Positions 1 through 5,472 of a DNA stretch of 5,763 nt are shown here, in pieces. Source of the DNA: Chloroflexota bacterium (GTDB taxonomy: Bacteria > Chloroflexota > Chloroflexia > Thermomicrobiales > UBA6265); contig JAHWJF010000254.1 in assembly GCA_019348515.1 (NCBI GenBank), positions 1 through 5,763 on the forward strand, read 5' to 3'. The position numbers and the translations under genes are program-made. Within the stretch, counting starts at the first letter, position 1. Every line of letters starts with the position of its first letter. The notes below the pieces were generated by a model, which saw nothing but the letters and a program-made list of their open reading frames with translations, had not been told where the DNA came from and did no database searches.

Positions 1-591
1 GGCGCTGGTCGTGGGAGCGGGCAGCGCCAGCGGGAGGACCGGGAATCGCTGCTCACCCGCGACATGGAGCCGCACGCGGCTGGTGACGAGGACCACCAGG
101 TCGGGGCAGGCAGCGAGGAGCGCTGCTAGTAGGGTGGCGACCGGGCGCACTTGCTCGACGTTGTCAAGCACGAGGAGCAGATGGCTGCCGCGGAGGTTAC
201 TGGTGAGAAGCTCGGCCGGGGATCGGATTGTATCCTCGCGCAGGCCAAGCGCCCGCGCGATCGCGAGCAGAGCCAGATCCGGGTCGGTAATCGCGGCAAG
301 CGCTACGAAGACCGAACCATCAGCGAATGCTGGGGCCGCTTCCTCTGTGATCCGCAGAGCCAGGCGGGTCTTACCGACCCCGCCGGGTCCGGTTAAGGTC
401 AGGAGACGAGTGGTGCCGTCGAGGAGCAGCCTCACGGCGGCCGCGACCTCCGCGTCCCGGCCGACCAGTGAGGTCAGCGGCCGGGGAATGGCACCGAGTC
501 CTTCGGAGGTGAGGACATCCGGCTGCGCACGATTGCCCGGGATGGTGTGGAGTTGCACAGGGGCCCGTGAGGAGGGTGATTCAAACGGCAT
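1..591 (-). CDS. LuxR/NB-ARC-like ATPase regulator, N-terminal part (3' end beyond window)
   Basis: The 197 visible codons encode the nucleotide-binding part of a STAND-type (NB-ARC/AAA-like) signalling ATPase, a class that usually acts as a cytoplasmic transcriptional regulator. The segment PLTSLVGRDAEV (about residues 38-49) is the typical lead-in. It is followed by a Walker A loop GPGGVGKTR at 68-76, a Walker B strand LLLVLDNVEQ at 138-147, a VTSR sensor-like motif at 169-172 and RFPVLPL at 182-188. This order matches the ATPases of Chloroflexota and actinobacterial LuxR/SARP-like regulators. The ATPase begins within 40 residues of the start, so no DNA-binding domain precedes it; if there is one, it lies in the missing C-terminal part. 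ATG at 591 is the only start before the in-frame stop at 655-657. It has no clear Shine-Dalgarno sequence. Family call is firm; the regulatory target is unknown. Confidence 0.88.
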   Translation of the reverse strand, partial: MPFESPSSRAPVQLHTIPGNRAQPDVLTSEGLGAIPRPLTSLVGRDAEVAAAVRLLLDGTTRLLTLTGPGGVGKTRLALRITEEAAPAFADGSVFVALAAITDPDLALLAIARALGLREDTIRSPAELLTSNLRGSHLLLVLDNVEQVRPVATLLAALLAACPDLVVLVTSRVRLHVAGEQRFPVLPLALPAPTTSA

Positions 592-671
592 GGCAGTGTC
601 CGCAGGCGGCCGGGAGGCACGGCAATAGAGACGGATTGACCAGTTTTGCCTCCATCATACACACCTGCGAG

Positions 672-708
672 GCGCTCGCGGTAAAGGCGCGAGCATCAAT
701 GCGAGCGC
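672..708. repeat. Nested inverted repeats upstream of the ATPase gene
   Basis: GCGCTCGC at 672-679 is the exact reverse complement of GCGAGCGC at 701-708. The overlapping GCTCGCG at 674-680 is also the exact reverse complement of CGCGAGC at 688-694, with a 7-base loop. The left arm could therefore pair with either right arm, giving two mutually exclusive hairpins. The block lies 81-117 bases upstream of the ATPase start, so it could be an operator or a structured leader. Either role is inference. Confidence 0.45.
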
Positions 709-727
709 GGAGTCAAAAATTGAATGA

Positions 728-757
728 ATACTAATCTAGAACTTATTCCTGTCTCAA
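728..757 (-). promoter_or_regulatory. Candidate sigma-70-type promoter for the ATPase gene
   Basis: Read on the minus strand, TTGAGA (752-757, five of six matches to the -35 consensus) is followed after 18 bases by TAGTAT (728-733, four of six to the -10 consensus). It sits in the only clearly AT-rich island near the gene. It would give a leader of roughly 130 bases that includes the inverted repeats at 672-708. A second -10-like word, TATGAT, lies closer to the gene at 654-659 on the same strand but has no -35 partner. No experimental support. Confidence 0.28.
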
Positions 758-891
758 AAAGCACCCAGCATACAGGGCAACGAGGGCTCCGATCCTTACT
801 CCTCGTCGCTGAGGCAAGTCGGGGGCGGCTTTCGGTCCTACCTCTCCGTTCTCGAACGATTCCGAGCCCGTAACATGCACTAGGCTGCAAG

Positions 892-904
892 CGTCAGACT
901 GACG
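892..904. repeat. Perfect 13-base dyad CGTCAG-A-CTGACG
   Basis: Two 6-base arms flank a single central base with perfect symmetry. A one-base spacer is too tight for an RNA hairpin loop, so a protein-binding half-site pair is more likely than a terminator. It lies beyond the 3' end of the minus-strand ydeI-like gene and at the start of the coding-like stretch 901-987. Chance occurrence is possible. Confidence 0.3.
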
Positions 905-988
905 ATATCGCTCTGCTCACCAAGAGTGCCCTGGGCGCCGCGGACTTCATCCACCCCGACAAGGGGGACGCGAGGAGGAACTCCCGGC

Positions 989-1582
989 TCAAGAGCGCGT
1001 TGGCGGCCCTTCAGCACCGCCAGAAACGATGGCGGCAATCCTCTTGGCACGCGTCTGTGGGCGCTTAGCGGTGGCGATCCATTGCAGGGTGTTACGCCTT
1101 TTCGTGCGGCTGAGACGGTCGAACGCCTCCCGCGCTCCGGGTGACTCCGCGAACGCGGCGGCGAGATCTTCCGGGATGACGAGCGCCTCCACGTCGTCGA
1201 GCGCGCTCCAGGAGCCGTTCGCCTTCGCCGTCTCGATCGCCCGCAATCCCGGCTCGCGCATCAGGCCAGCGGCGATGAGGCGCTCGAGACGAGCCTTGTT
1301 GACCTTCGACCAGACGCTCGTCGGTTTCCGGGGCGAGAAATACTGCCAGTATCTCAGGTCGTCGATCGGTTTCGCCTTGCTGTCGATCCAGCCGAAGCAC
1401 AGCGCTTCCTCGACGGCCTCGTCCCAGGTGATGCTCGGCTGACCGGAGCCTTTCTTGAAGTAGACCAGCCAGACCGCCGCGGTCGTCTCGGCGTGCGTCT
1501 CCAGCCACGCGCGCCACGCGGCGCGGACCGCGGCGTAGATCCGGTTGATTCCGTCGTCGGGTTCTGGCAATTCGTCGGTCAC
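989..1582 (-). CDS. YdeI/OmpD-associated family protein
   Basis: This 197-residue protein matches the YdeI/OmpD-associated family (sometimes labelled bacteriocin-protection) in length and in several typical segments. These are WLETHAETTAAVWLVYFKK near the N-terminus, EEALCFGWIDSKAKPIDD in the middle, FSPRKPTSVWSKVNKARLERLIAAGLM after that, and TAKRPQTRAKRIAAIV near the end. The biochemical role of the family is not established; links to resistance to cationic peptides come from distant members. No signal peptide or membrane segment is visible, so it is probably cytoplasmic. The GTG start at 1582 is chosen because the first internal Met is near residue 107 and conserved family sequence begins well before that; no upstream start exists before the stop of the preceding gene. 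No Shine-Dalgarno sequence is visible. The gene follows the cysteinyl ligase gene by 30 bases and is probably cotranscribed with it. Confidence 0.88.
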   Translation of the reverse strand: MTDELPEPDDGINRIYAAVRAAWRAWLETHAETTAAVWLVYFKKGSGQPSITWDEAVEEALCFGWIDSKAKPIDDLRYWQYFSPRKPTSVWSKVNKARLERLIAAGLMREPGLRAIETAKANGSWSALDDVEALVIPEDLAAAFAESPGAREAFDRLSRTKRRNTLQWIATAKRPQTRAKRIAAIVSGGAEGPPTRS

Positions 1583-1612
1583 GGTGAACGTCGCGCTGCG
1601 GATTCTGGAGAC

Positions 1613-2809
1613 CTACGCCGAAAGCGTCAGACCGAGAACGTCGCTCAGTTCGCGCAGGGTGCGTTGAGCATCGCGGATATCATCCTCCTCGGGCGACTCG
1701 AGGATGCCCGTGGCGATCTCCTGCAGCGCCTCGATCGCGCTTGGCGTGTCGAGGTCATCGTCCAGCGCGTTGAAAAACCGATCCCGCAGGATGCCGACGT
1801 CCAGTTCGTCCTCGATGCCATAGGCGGGGAACTCGGCGGCTTCGATCAGATCGTCCGCGACGCGCGCCCAGCGTTCGAGCTCGGCGTCTTCGAAGATCCA
1901 AGGAGTTCGGTAGTGGTTTGAGAAGAGGTAGAGCCGCACCGCGTCCGTAGAGTAGTGCTTGAGGGCGTCGCTGACGAGGACGAGATTGCCGAGCGATTTG
2001 CTCATCTTCTCGCCGTTGTAGCCGACCATGGCGACGTGGACCCAGCTGCGGGCGAATGGCTCGACCCCGAAGGCGTTCTCCGACTGGGCGACCTCGCACT
2101 CGTGGTGCGGAAAGATGAGATCCGCGCCCCCGCCGTGGATATCGATGCTCGGCCCGAGATAGCGGCTCGCCATGGCCGAGCACTCGACATGCCACCCCGG
2201 TCGTCCCGGTCCGTATGGCGACTCCCAGGAAGGCTCGTCATCGACGGACTTCTGCCAGAGCACGAAGTCGAGCGGATCGCGCTTGTTCGGATCGTCAGGG
2301 GTGTTGCCGCGCTCATTGGCGATGGGCAGCATCTCGTCGCGGGGGATATGGCTCAGCTTGCCGAACTCGGGATCGCTGTTGACCGAGAAGTAGACATTGC
2401 CGCCGCTCTCATAGGCGTGACCCTTCTCGACCAGGCTCTGGGTGATCGCCAGCATCTCCGCAATGTGATCGGTGGCGCGAACATAATGGTCAGGCTCCAG
2501 CCAGTTGAGGTCACGCATGTCCTTCAGATAGCGGGCCGTTTCGCGGTCACCCAGCTCTTTCCAGGCGAGCCCGACCTCTTTGGCTTTGCGCAGGATGTCA
2601 TCGTCGATATCGGTGACATTCTGGATGTAGGTGACGTCCCACCCCTTGTGGCGCATGACCCGAACCAGGATGTCGAAGGTGAGAAAGGTGAAGGCATGCC
2701 CGATGTGGGTCGTGTCGTAGGGGGTGATCCCGCAGACATAGAGGCCGACCGTGTCGTCCCTCGGCGTGAAACGCTCGATCTGCCCCGACTGCGTGTTGAA
2801 AAGTTGCAT
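1613..2809 (-). CDS. cysS (mshC-like): Cysteinyl-tRNA synthetase-family ligase, short MshC-like form
   Basis: This is a class I cysteine-activating ligase. Cysteine-adenylate chemistry is supported by the HIGH motif at 35-38, KMSKS at 268-272, and zinc ligands C26, C210, H235 and E239, which align with E. coli CysRS C28, C209, H234 and E238. At 398 residues it is about 60 shorter than E. coli CysRS and ends right after the helical-bundle segment LRELSDVLGL, so the anticodon-binding domain is missing. YVCGITPYDTTHIGHA, LGDRET and GNLVLVS resemble MshC, which joins cysteine to glucosaminyl-inositol in mycothiol synthesis; typical CysRS has YVCGPTVYD. Retention of E239 is CysRS-like. The product could be a tRNA synthetase or a thiol ligase, and the sequence alone does not decide. 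ATG 2809 follows a G-rich AGGGGGGA element placed unusually close to the start. It leads the ydeI-like gene. Confidence 0.9.
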   Translation of the reverse strand: MQLFNTQSGQIERFTPRDDTVGLYVCGITPYDTTHIGHAFTFLTFDILVRVMRHKGWDVTYIQNVTDIDDDILRKAKEVGLAWKELGDRETARYLKDMRDLNWLEPDHYVRATDHIAEMLAITQSLVEKGHAYESGGNVYFSVNSDPEFGKLSHIPRDEMLPIANERGNTPDDPNKRDPLDFVLWQKSVDDEPSWESPYGPGRPGWHVECSAMASRYLGPSIDIHGGGADLIFPHHECEVAQSENAFGVEPFARSWVHVAMVGYNGEKMSKSLGNLVLVSDALKHYSTDAVRLYLFSNHYRTPWIFEDAELERWARVADDLIEAAEFPAYGIEDELDVGILRDRFFNALDDDLDTPSAIEALQEIATGILESPEEDDIRDAQRTLRELSDVLGLTLSA

Positions 2810-2868
2810 TCCCCCCTGCTCCGCTCGGGCCGTGGTCGCGGCGGTTTCGTCCTGTCACCGATGGGCTG

Positions 2869-2874
2869 AGTATA
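2869..2874 (-). promoter_or_regulatory. Candidate -10 element for the cysteinyl ligase gene
   Basis: On the minus strand the word TATACT matches the -10 consensus in five of six positions and is the only AT-rich spot between the divergent starts. A transcript from it would have a leader of about 50 bases. No acceptable -35 word is found at 16-18 bases; the sequence there runs into the palindromic element. Confidence 0.3.
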
Positions 2875-2896
2875 TCCCCTCATCACGAGCTATCGG

Positions 2897-3002
2897 CCAC
2901 GACGAGGGTGATGGGTGATTACTCGCTGCGCTCGTGGTGATAGGGTGATAGGAAGCGGTCTCTCGCTCTCCCTATCACCCATCGCCCATCACCTCGTCGT
3001 GG
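2897..3002. repeat. Large imperfect palindrome built from GGTGAT-type units
   Basis: The outer left arm at 2897-2919 (begins CCACGACGAGG) pairs with the right arm at 2981-3002 (ends CCTCGTCGTGG) with one extra base and one mismatch. Nested inside, GGGTGATAGG at 2943-2952 pairs perfectly with CCTATCACCC at 2971-2980 across an 18-base loop. The arms consist of repeated GGTGATGG, GGTGATAG and GGTGATTA words, and a further CACGAGC (2884-2890) pairs with GCTCGTG (2930-2936). The element fills most of the divergent intergenic region. It looks like a REP- or MITE-like repeat, or a compound operator; a simple terminator is unlikely because it lies upstream of both genes. Confidence 0.7.
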
Positions 3003-3014
3003 TAGATTCCTGGC

Positions 3015-3089
3015 ATGCCCCGGACCCGGCCCGCCGTGACCGCTCGCTCGCGCGGACGACGCCAACGCCTCGAGGGGATGCCCCGGTGA
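3015..3089 (+). CDS. Possible 24-codon upstream reading frame coupled to the lipoprotein gene
   Basis: An ATG at 3015 opens a 24-residue, very basic peptide (starts MPRTRPAV, ends LEGMPR). Its TGA stop at 3087-3089 overlaps the GTG start of the lipoprotein gene in the four bases GTGA. Such an overlap allows terminating ribosomes to restart on the next gene. No convincing Shine-Dalgarno sequence precedes the ATG, and the peptide resembles nothing I know, so it may be a leader of regulatory value only or a chance frame. Confidence 0.25.
   Translation: MPRTRPAVTARSRGRRQRLEGMPR
3072..3077 (+). promoter_or_regulatory. Shine-Dalgarno sequence deciding the lipoprotein start
   Basis: GAGGGG lies 8 bases before GTG 3086, the usual spacing. 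The nearby ATG at 3098 would be 20 bases away, and the upstream in-frame ATG at 2915 starts inside the palindromic element. This favours GTG 3086. Confidence 0.55.
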
Positions 3090-3790
3090 CCTTCCAGATG
3101 CCGTCAGTTCGGACCGGCGCCCCCGGCCGGGTGGTTGCCTTCGCGATCATGGCCGTCGTCCTGCTGGCTGGCTGCTCGGGTATCTCGGCGCCGACGCCGC
3201 TCATCGCCGAGTCGGTCCCCACCGCGACCCCCTCCCCCTCTCCCGCGCCGATCTCGCTGCTGACGCCAGAGCCGGTGCGATGTGCTGGGGGCCGGCTGCG
3301 GGTTCGCGACCTGGCGACTATCGGGGAGGAATGGGTCGGGGGGGTGCAGTCCGCCATCGAGACCGCGCGGGCATGGCGGCCTGACGCCCGCCTGGTGACG
3401 GTGCAGGTTGGCTGCGCGCCGCTGGAGGCCGGATTCCGCTGGCAGGGCACGTTTTACTCGCAGACAGCGCAGTCCTTCTTTTTCAGTGACACGGGGATGA
3501 GCGAGCCGGCCGAGATCGATCCGGCGTCAGTGCCGTCCCTGCCGATCGACGAGGTCAATTTCCGCGAGTTGCACCTGGCGCTCGCACGAGCCGGCTACAA
3601 CGAAGATGCCGAGCTGAACCCTGCGACCGGGGCCACCGTCCGCCTCAACGCGCCGACCGACCCCTTCGGTCCCCCTGGTACGCCGCAAGGACTCGTCTAC
3701 CATGTAGCCATCGCCAGCCAGGGTAACGTCCAGGACCTCTTCGTCAGCAGCCCAGGGTGGACGATCCACTCCTACCAGGACCGGGATTGA
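3086..3790 (+). CDS. Putative lipoprotein of unknown function
   Basis: The 234-residue product starts with a short charged region, a hydrophobic stretch at about 16-28 (VVAFAIMAVVLLA) and a lipobox LAGC ending in C30, so it should be lipidated and held on the outer face of the cytoplasmic membrane. A Pro/Ser/Thr-rich linker spans about 36-63. The rest is a globular domain with no motif I recognise; visible segments include EEWVGGVQSAIETARAWRPDARL, REHL-like helix 160-170 and a C-terminal GLVYHVAIASQGNVQDLFV strand region. C66 and C110 are the only other cysteines and could form a disulfide outside the cell. GTG 3086 is chosen for its Shine-Dalgarno sequence; a longer frame from 2915 would bury the signal peptide. 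Only 3 bases separate it from otsB, so the two are probably translated together. Confidence 0.85.
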   Translation: MTFQMPSVRTGAPGRVVAFAIMAVVLLAGCSGISAPTPLIAESVPTATPSPSPAPISLLTPEPVRCAGGRLRVRDLATIGEEWVGGVQSAIETARAWRPDARLVTVQVGCAPLEAGFRWQGTFYSQTAQSFFFSDTGMSEPAEIDPASVPSLPIDEVNFRELHLALARAGYNEDAELNPATGATVRLNAPTDPFGPPGTPQGLVYHVAIASQGNVQDLFVSSPGWTIHSYQDRD

Positions 3791-3793
3791 ACC

Positions 3794-4654
3794 ATGGAAA
3801 CCCCTACCGACGTGCTAGCCCCCGATGTCGAAGCGGTCGTCGCCGCCGCCGTGCTGGTGCTGCGCCAGACGCCGTCCGCCGTGGTGACGGATATCGATGG
3901 CACCATCAGCGGGATTGCGCCGACGCCGGCTGAGGCGATGGTCGATCCTGGGGCCAAAGCCGCGCTCGGCATGCTCATGGAACGGCTCGCCACAGTTGCG
4001 GTGGTTTCTGGTCGCGCACCGCGGGATGGGGAGGCGATGGTCGGGCTCCCCGATCTGACATACGTGGGGAACCACGGCTTGGAGCGCATCGTGCGCGGGA
4101 CGCCGTGGACGCACCCGGTCGCGGCGGCGACGCAGCCGGCCATCGCCGCCGCGCTGACCGAGATCGAGAATGCGGCGCGCATGGCCGCCGACGCGCCGTG
4201 GCTTCTGGTCGAGAACAAAGGAGTTACCGGCACGATCCACTACCGGCTCGCGCCTGATCCGGCCGCGGCGGCCGCGCTGTTGGAGCCGCTGGTGCGCGCC
4301 GCGGCGGACCGCCACGGTCTGCGCCTGACGTTCGGACGCATGATCTTTGAGGTGCGGCCCGCCCTGGCGGTCAACAAGGGCACCGCCATCCGCGATCTGA
4401 CGCACGATCTCGGCCTGCGGGGCATCGTCTTCTTCGGCGATGACGTGACCGACGTCGACGCCTTTCGCGCGCTGCGCGAGCTGCGGGAGGCGGGTGAGGC
4501 CGCAACGCTGCGCGTCGGCGTGCTCGGCCCGGACACGTCGCCCGCCGTGCTGGCCGAGATTGACCTCAGCGTCTATGGTGTTCCCGCTTGTGCCGCGACC
4601 CTCTTGGCGCTTGCCGCGCGTCTAGCAGATACAGAAGAGACCGACGGCGCGTGA
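3794..4654 (+). CDS. otsB: Trehalose-6-phosphate phosphatase
   Basis: This 286-residue HAD-superfamily enzyme is predicted to remove phosphate from trehalose 6-phosphate, the last step of the OtsA-OtsB trehalose route in the cytoplasm. Motif I is VVTDIDGT with nucleophile D33 and acid/base D35. Motif II is VVSGR with S72. The family segments GNHGLE (92-97) and VENKG (139-143) follow. Motif III is K195 in NKGTA, and motif IV is GDDVTDVDAF (215-224) with metal-binding aspartates. All catalytic residues are present and the length fits a stand-alone OtsB. The ATG is 3 bases after the lipoprotein stop. No trehalose-phosphate synthase gene is in the window, so the partner enzyme must be elsewhere, or the enzyme may act on a related sugar phosphate. 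It most likely contributes to compatible-solute synthesis. Confidence 0.93.
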   Translation: METPTDVLAPDVEAVVAAAVLVLRQTPSAVVTDIDGTISGIAPTPAEAMVDPGAKAALGMLMERLATVAVVSGRAPRDGEAMVGLPDLTYVGNHGLERIVRGTPWTHPVAAATQPAIAAALTEIENAARMAADAPWLLVENKGVTGTIHYRLAPDPAAAAALLEPLVRAAADRHGLRLTFGRMIFEVRPALAVNKGTAIRDLTHDLGLRGIVFFGDDVTDVDAFRALRELREAGEAATLRVGVLGPDTSPAVLAEIDLSVYGVPACAATLLALAARLADTEETDGA

Positions 4655-4683
4655 GACGCGGCAGAGGCTGGCCACAGATCAGC

Positions 4684-4734
4684 ATGAGCCTGGTCCAGCA
4701 GCCCGGACCGGAATTCCTGGGAGAATCCACGTGA
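4684..4734 (+). CDS. Possible 16-codon upstream reading frame before the DUF192 gene
   Basis: ATG 4684 opens a 16-residue frame (starts MSLVQQ, ends LGEST) whose TGA at 4732-4734 overlaps the GTG start at 4731 as GTGA. It contains a small hairpin: GGTCC at 4692-4696 pairs with GGACC at 4705-4709. No Shine-Dalgarno sequence is obvious before its ATG. It repeats the arrangement seen before the lipoprotein gene, but may be chance. Confidence 0.2.
   Translation: MSLVQQPGPEFLGEST
4719..4723 (+). promoter_or_regulatory. Shine-Dalgarno sequence deciding the DUF192 start
   Basis: GGGAG lies 7 bases before GTG 4731 and 13 before ATG 4737. The spacing favours GTG over the ATG two codons downstream. 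Confidence 0.5.
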
Positions 4735-5219
4735 CAATGCTCCTCCTTGCAGTGACGATGATGCTGGGAATGGTGACCGGGGTACCTGGAGAGGCCACGT
4801 CATCCCCGCTGCACCAGGTGGCCCCATTGCAGACCGCCGATATCACCGTCGGCGGTGTGCCATTGACCGTCGAGCTTGCCTACCAGCCGGCGGATACGTC
4901 GCGCGGGCTGGGTTATCGCGCTGGACTGGCTCCCGGTACCGGCATGCTCTTCCTCTTCGCGGAGCCGGCGCCGCGGTCCTTCTGGATGAAGGGGATGCAG
5001 TTCTGTATCGACATCATCTGGATCGAACACGGCGCGATCCAGGGCGCCGCGGAAAGCGTCTGCCCGGAGCCTCCCGGCACCGCCGACGCGGACCTGACCT
5101 CGTACGTCTCTCCCGTCCCGGTCAGCTACGTGCTCGAGGTCCCGGCCGGCTGGCTGGATGCCAACGGCCTCGGGGTCGGCACCCCGGTCGAGGGACTGCC
5201 CATGCTGGTGAGCCAGTGA
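4731..5219 (+). CDS. DUF192 family protein, probably exported
   Basis: The 162-residue product carries an N-terminal hydrophobic segment (about 3-18, MLLLAVTMMLGMVTGV) that fits a signal peptide or membrane anchor, followed by a DUF192 domain from about residue 36 to 156. Family landmarks are TSRGLGYRAGLAPGTGMLFLF (56-76, broken here by convention into RGLGYR and GMLFLF), FWMKGMQFCIDIIWI (84-98), and the closing YVLEVPAGWLDANGL (133-147). The usual RGLM is RGLG, with G61 replacing the common Met. C92 and C111 could form a disulfide outside the cell. The function of the family is not known. It lies 76 bases after otsB on the same strand, so it may share that transcript. Confidence 0.88.
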   Translation: MTMLLLAVTMMLGMVTGVPGEATSSPLHQVAPLQTADITVGGVPLTVELAYQPADTSRGLGYRAGLAPGTGMLFLFAEPAPRSFWMKGMQFCIDIIWIEHGAIQGAAESVCPEPPGTADADLTSYVSPVPVSYVLEVPAGWLDANGLGVGTPVEGLPMLVSQ

Positions 5220-5349
5220 CCGACAGTGACCTCGCGGTTCCCCATGCTCGAGATCCCAACTGCCGGGCCACCATCGGCACCCTCCCGAAATTGGCTAAGT
5301 AGATGGACATGAACACCCGAAACCAGTGACGACGCGAGTGGCCGGGTAG

Positions 5350-5384
5350 GGACACGGCATGCCGTGCCCGAGCATGCTGTGCCC
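5350..5384. repeat. Tandem palindromic repeat upstream of galM
   Basis: CACGGCATGCCGTG at 5353-5366 is a perfect 14-base palindrome. GCATGCCGTGCCC (5357-5369) is repeated as GCATGCTGTGCCC (5372-5384) with one difference and a 15-base period, and the second copy contains the smaller palindrome AGCATGCT. The block lies about 90-120 bases before galM, a fitting place for a pair of repressor or activator sites. The regulator is unknown. Confidence 0.5.
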
Positions 5385-5458
5385 AAGAACACAGGTCAGC
5401 ACGACTCGCCGCCTCCGTGTATCGTGCGGCGCAGCGTTGTGCGGCCGGTAAGGAAGTT

Positions 5459-5464
5459 GGGAGG
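5459..5464 (+). promoter_or_regulatory. Strong Shine-Dalgarno sequence of galM
   Basis: GGGAGG stands 8 bases before ATG 5473, the best ribosome-binding site in the window. It fixes the galM start. Confidence 0.7.
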
Positions 5465-5472
5465 CGCTGGCG

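Larger units (their letters stand above)
592..988. other. Intergenic region without an intact gene
   Basis: No complete gene with a plausible start is seen here. The region holds the 5' side of the minus-strand ATPase gene, inverted repeats at 672-708, and an AT-rich island at about 710-760 that contrasts with the GC-rich surroundings and includes a possible minus-strand promoter. It also holds a perfect 13-base dyad at 892-904 and an open plus-strand frame from 874 with coding-like base usage but no normal start codon. No clear stem-plus-T-run terminator was found for the ydeI-like gene that ends at 989. Confidence 0.6.
5220..5472. other. Intergenic region before galM
   Basis: These 253 bases hold no plausible gene. 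The visible structure is a pair of related palindromes at 5350-5384 and the galM Shine-Dalgarno sequence near the end. No stem-plus-T-run terminator follows the DUF192 gene, and no clear sigma-70 promoter was found, so it is open whether galM is transcribed with the upstream genes. Confidence 0.55.

Noticed and set aside
11..628. A 205-codon plus-strand open frame at the left edge
   Set aside because: It is antisense to the ATPase with intact Walker A and B motifs; the product is Ser/Arg/Thr-rich low-complexity sequence.
636..663. Plus-strand promoter-like TTGACC with TACACA 16 bases later
   Set aside because: The -10 word is poor and no plus-strand gene follows.
989..1033. Possible frameshift at the C-terminus of the ydeI-like gene
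   Set aside because: A different frame also gives a plausible tail, but the ending RIAAIVSGGAEG aligns well enough with the family's usual C-terminus, so the gene is taken as intact.
889..1632. Eleven-base direct repeat AAGCGTCAGAC at 889-899 and 1622-1632
   Set aside because: Repeats of this length are expected by chance in a window of this size, and the second copy is inside the cysteinyl ligase coding sequence.
1955..2869. A 304-codon plus-strand open frame covering most of the cysteinyl ligase gene
   Set aside because: It lies antisense to a protein with clear catalytic motifs, and long antisense frames are expected in GC-rich genes. Its translation shows no recognisable domain.
2915..3085. 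Longer N-terminus for the lipoprotein from ATG 2915
   Set aside because: It would begin inside the palindromic element and put about 57 residues ahead of a clear lipoprotein signal peptide. GTG 3086 has a well-placed Shine-Dalgarno sequence.
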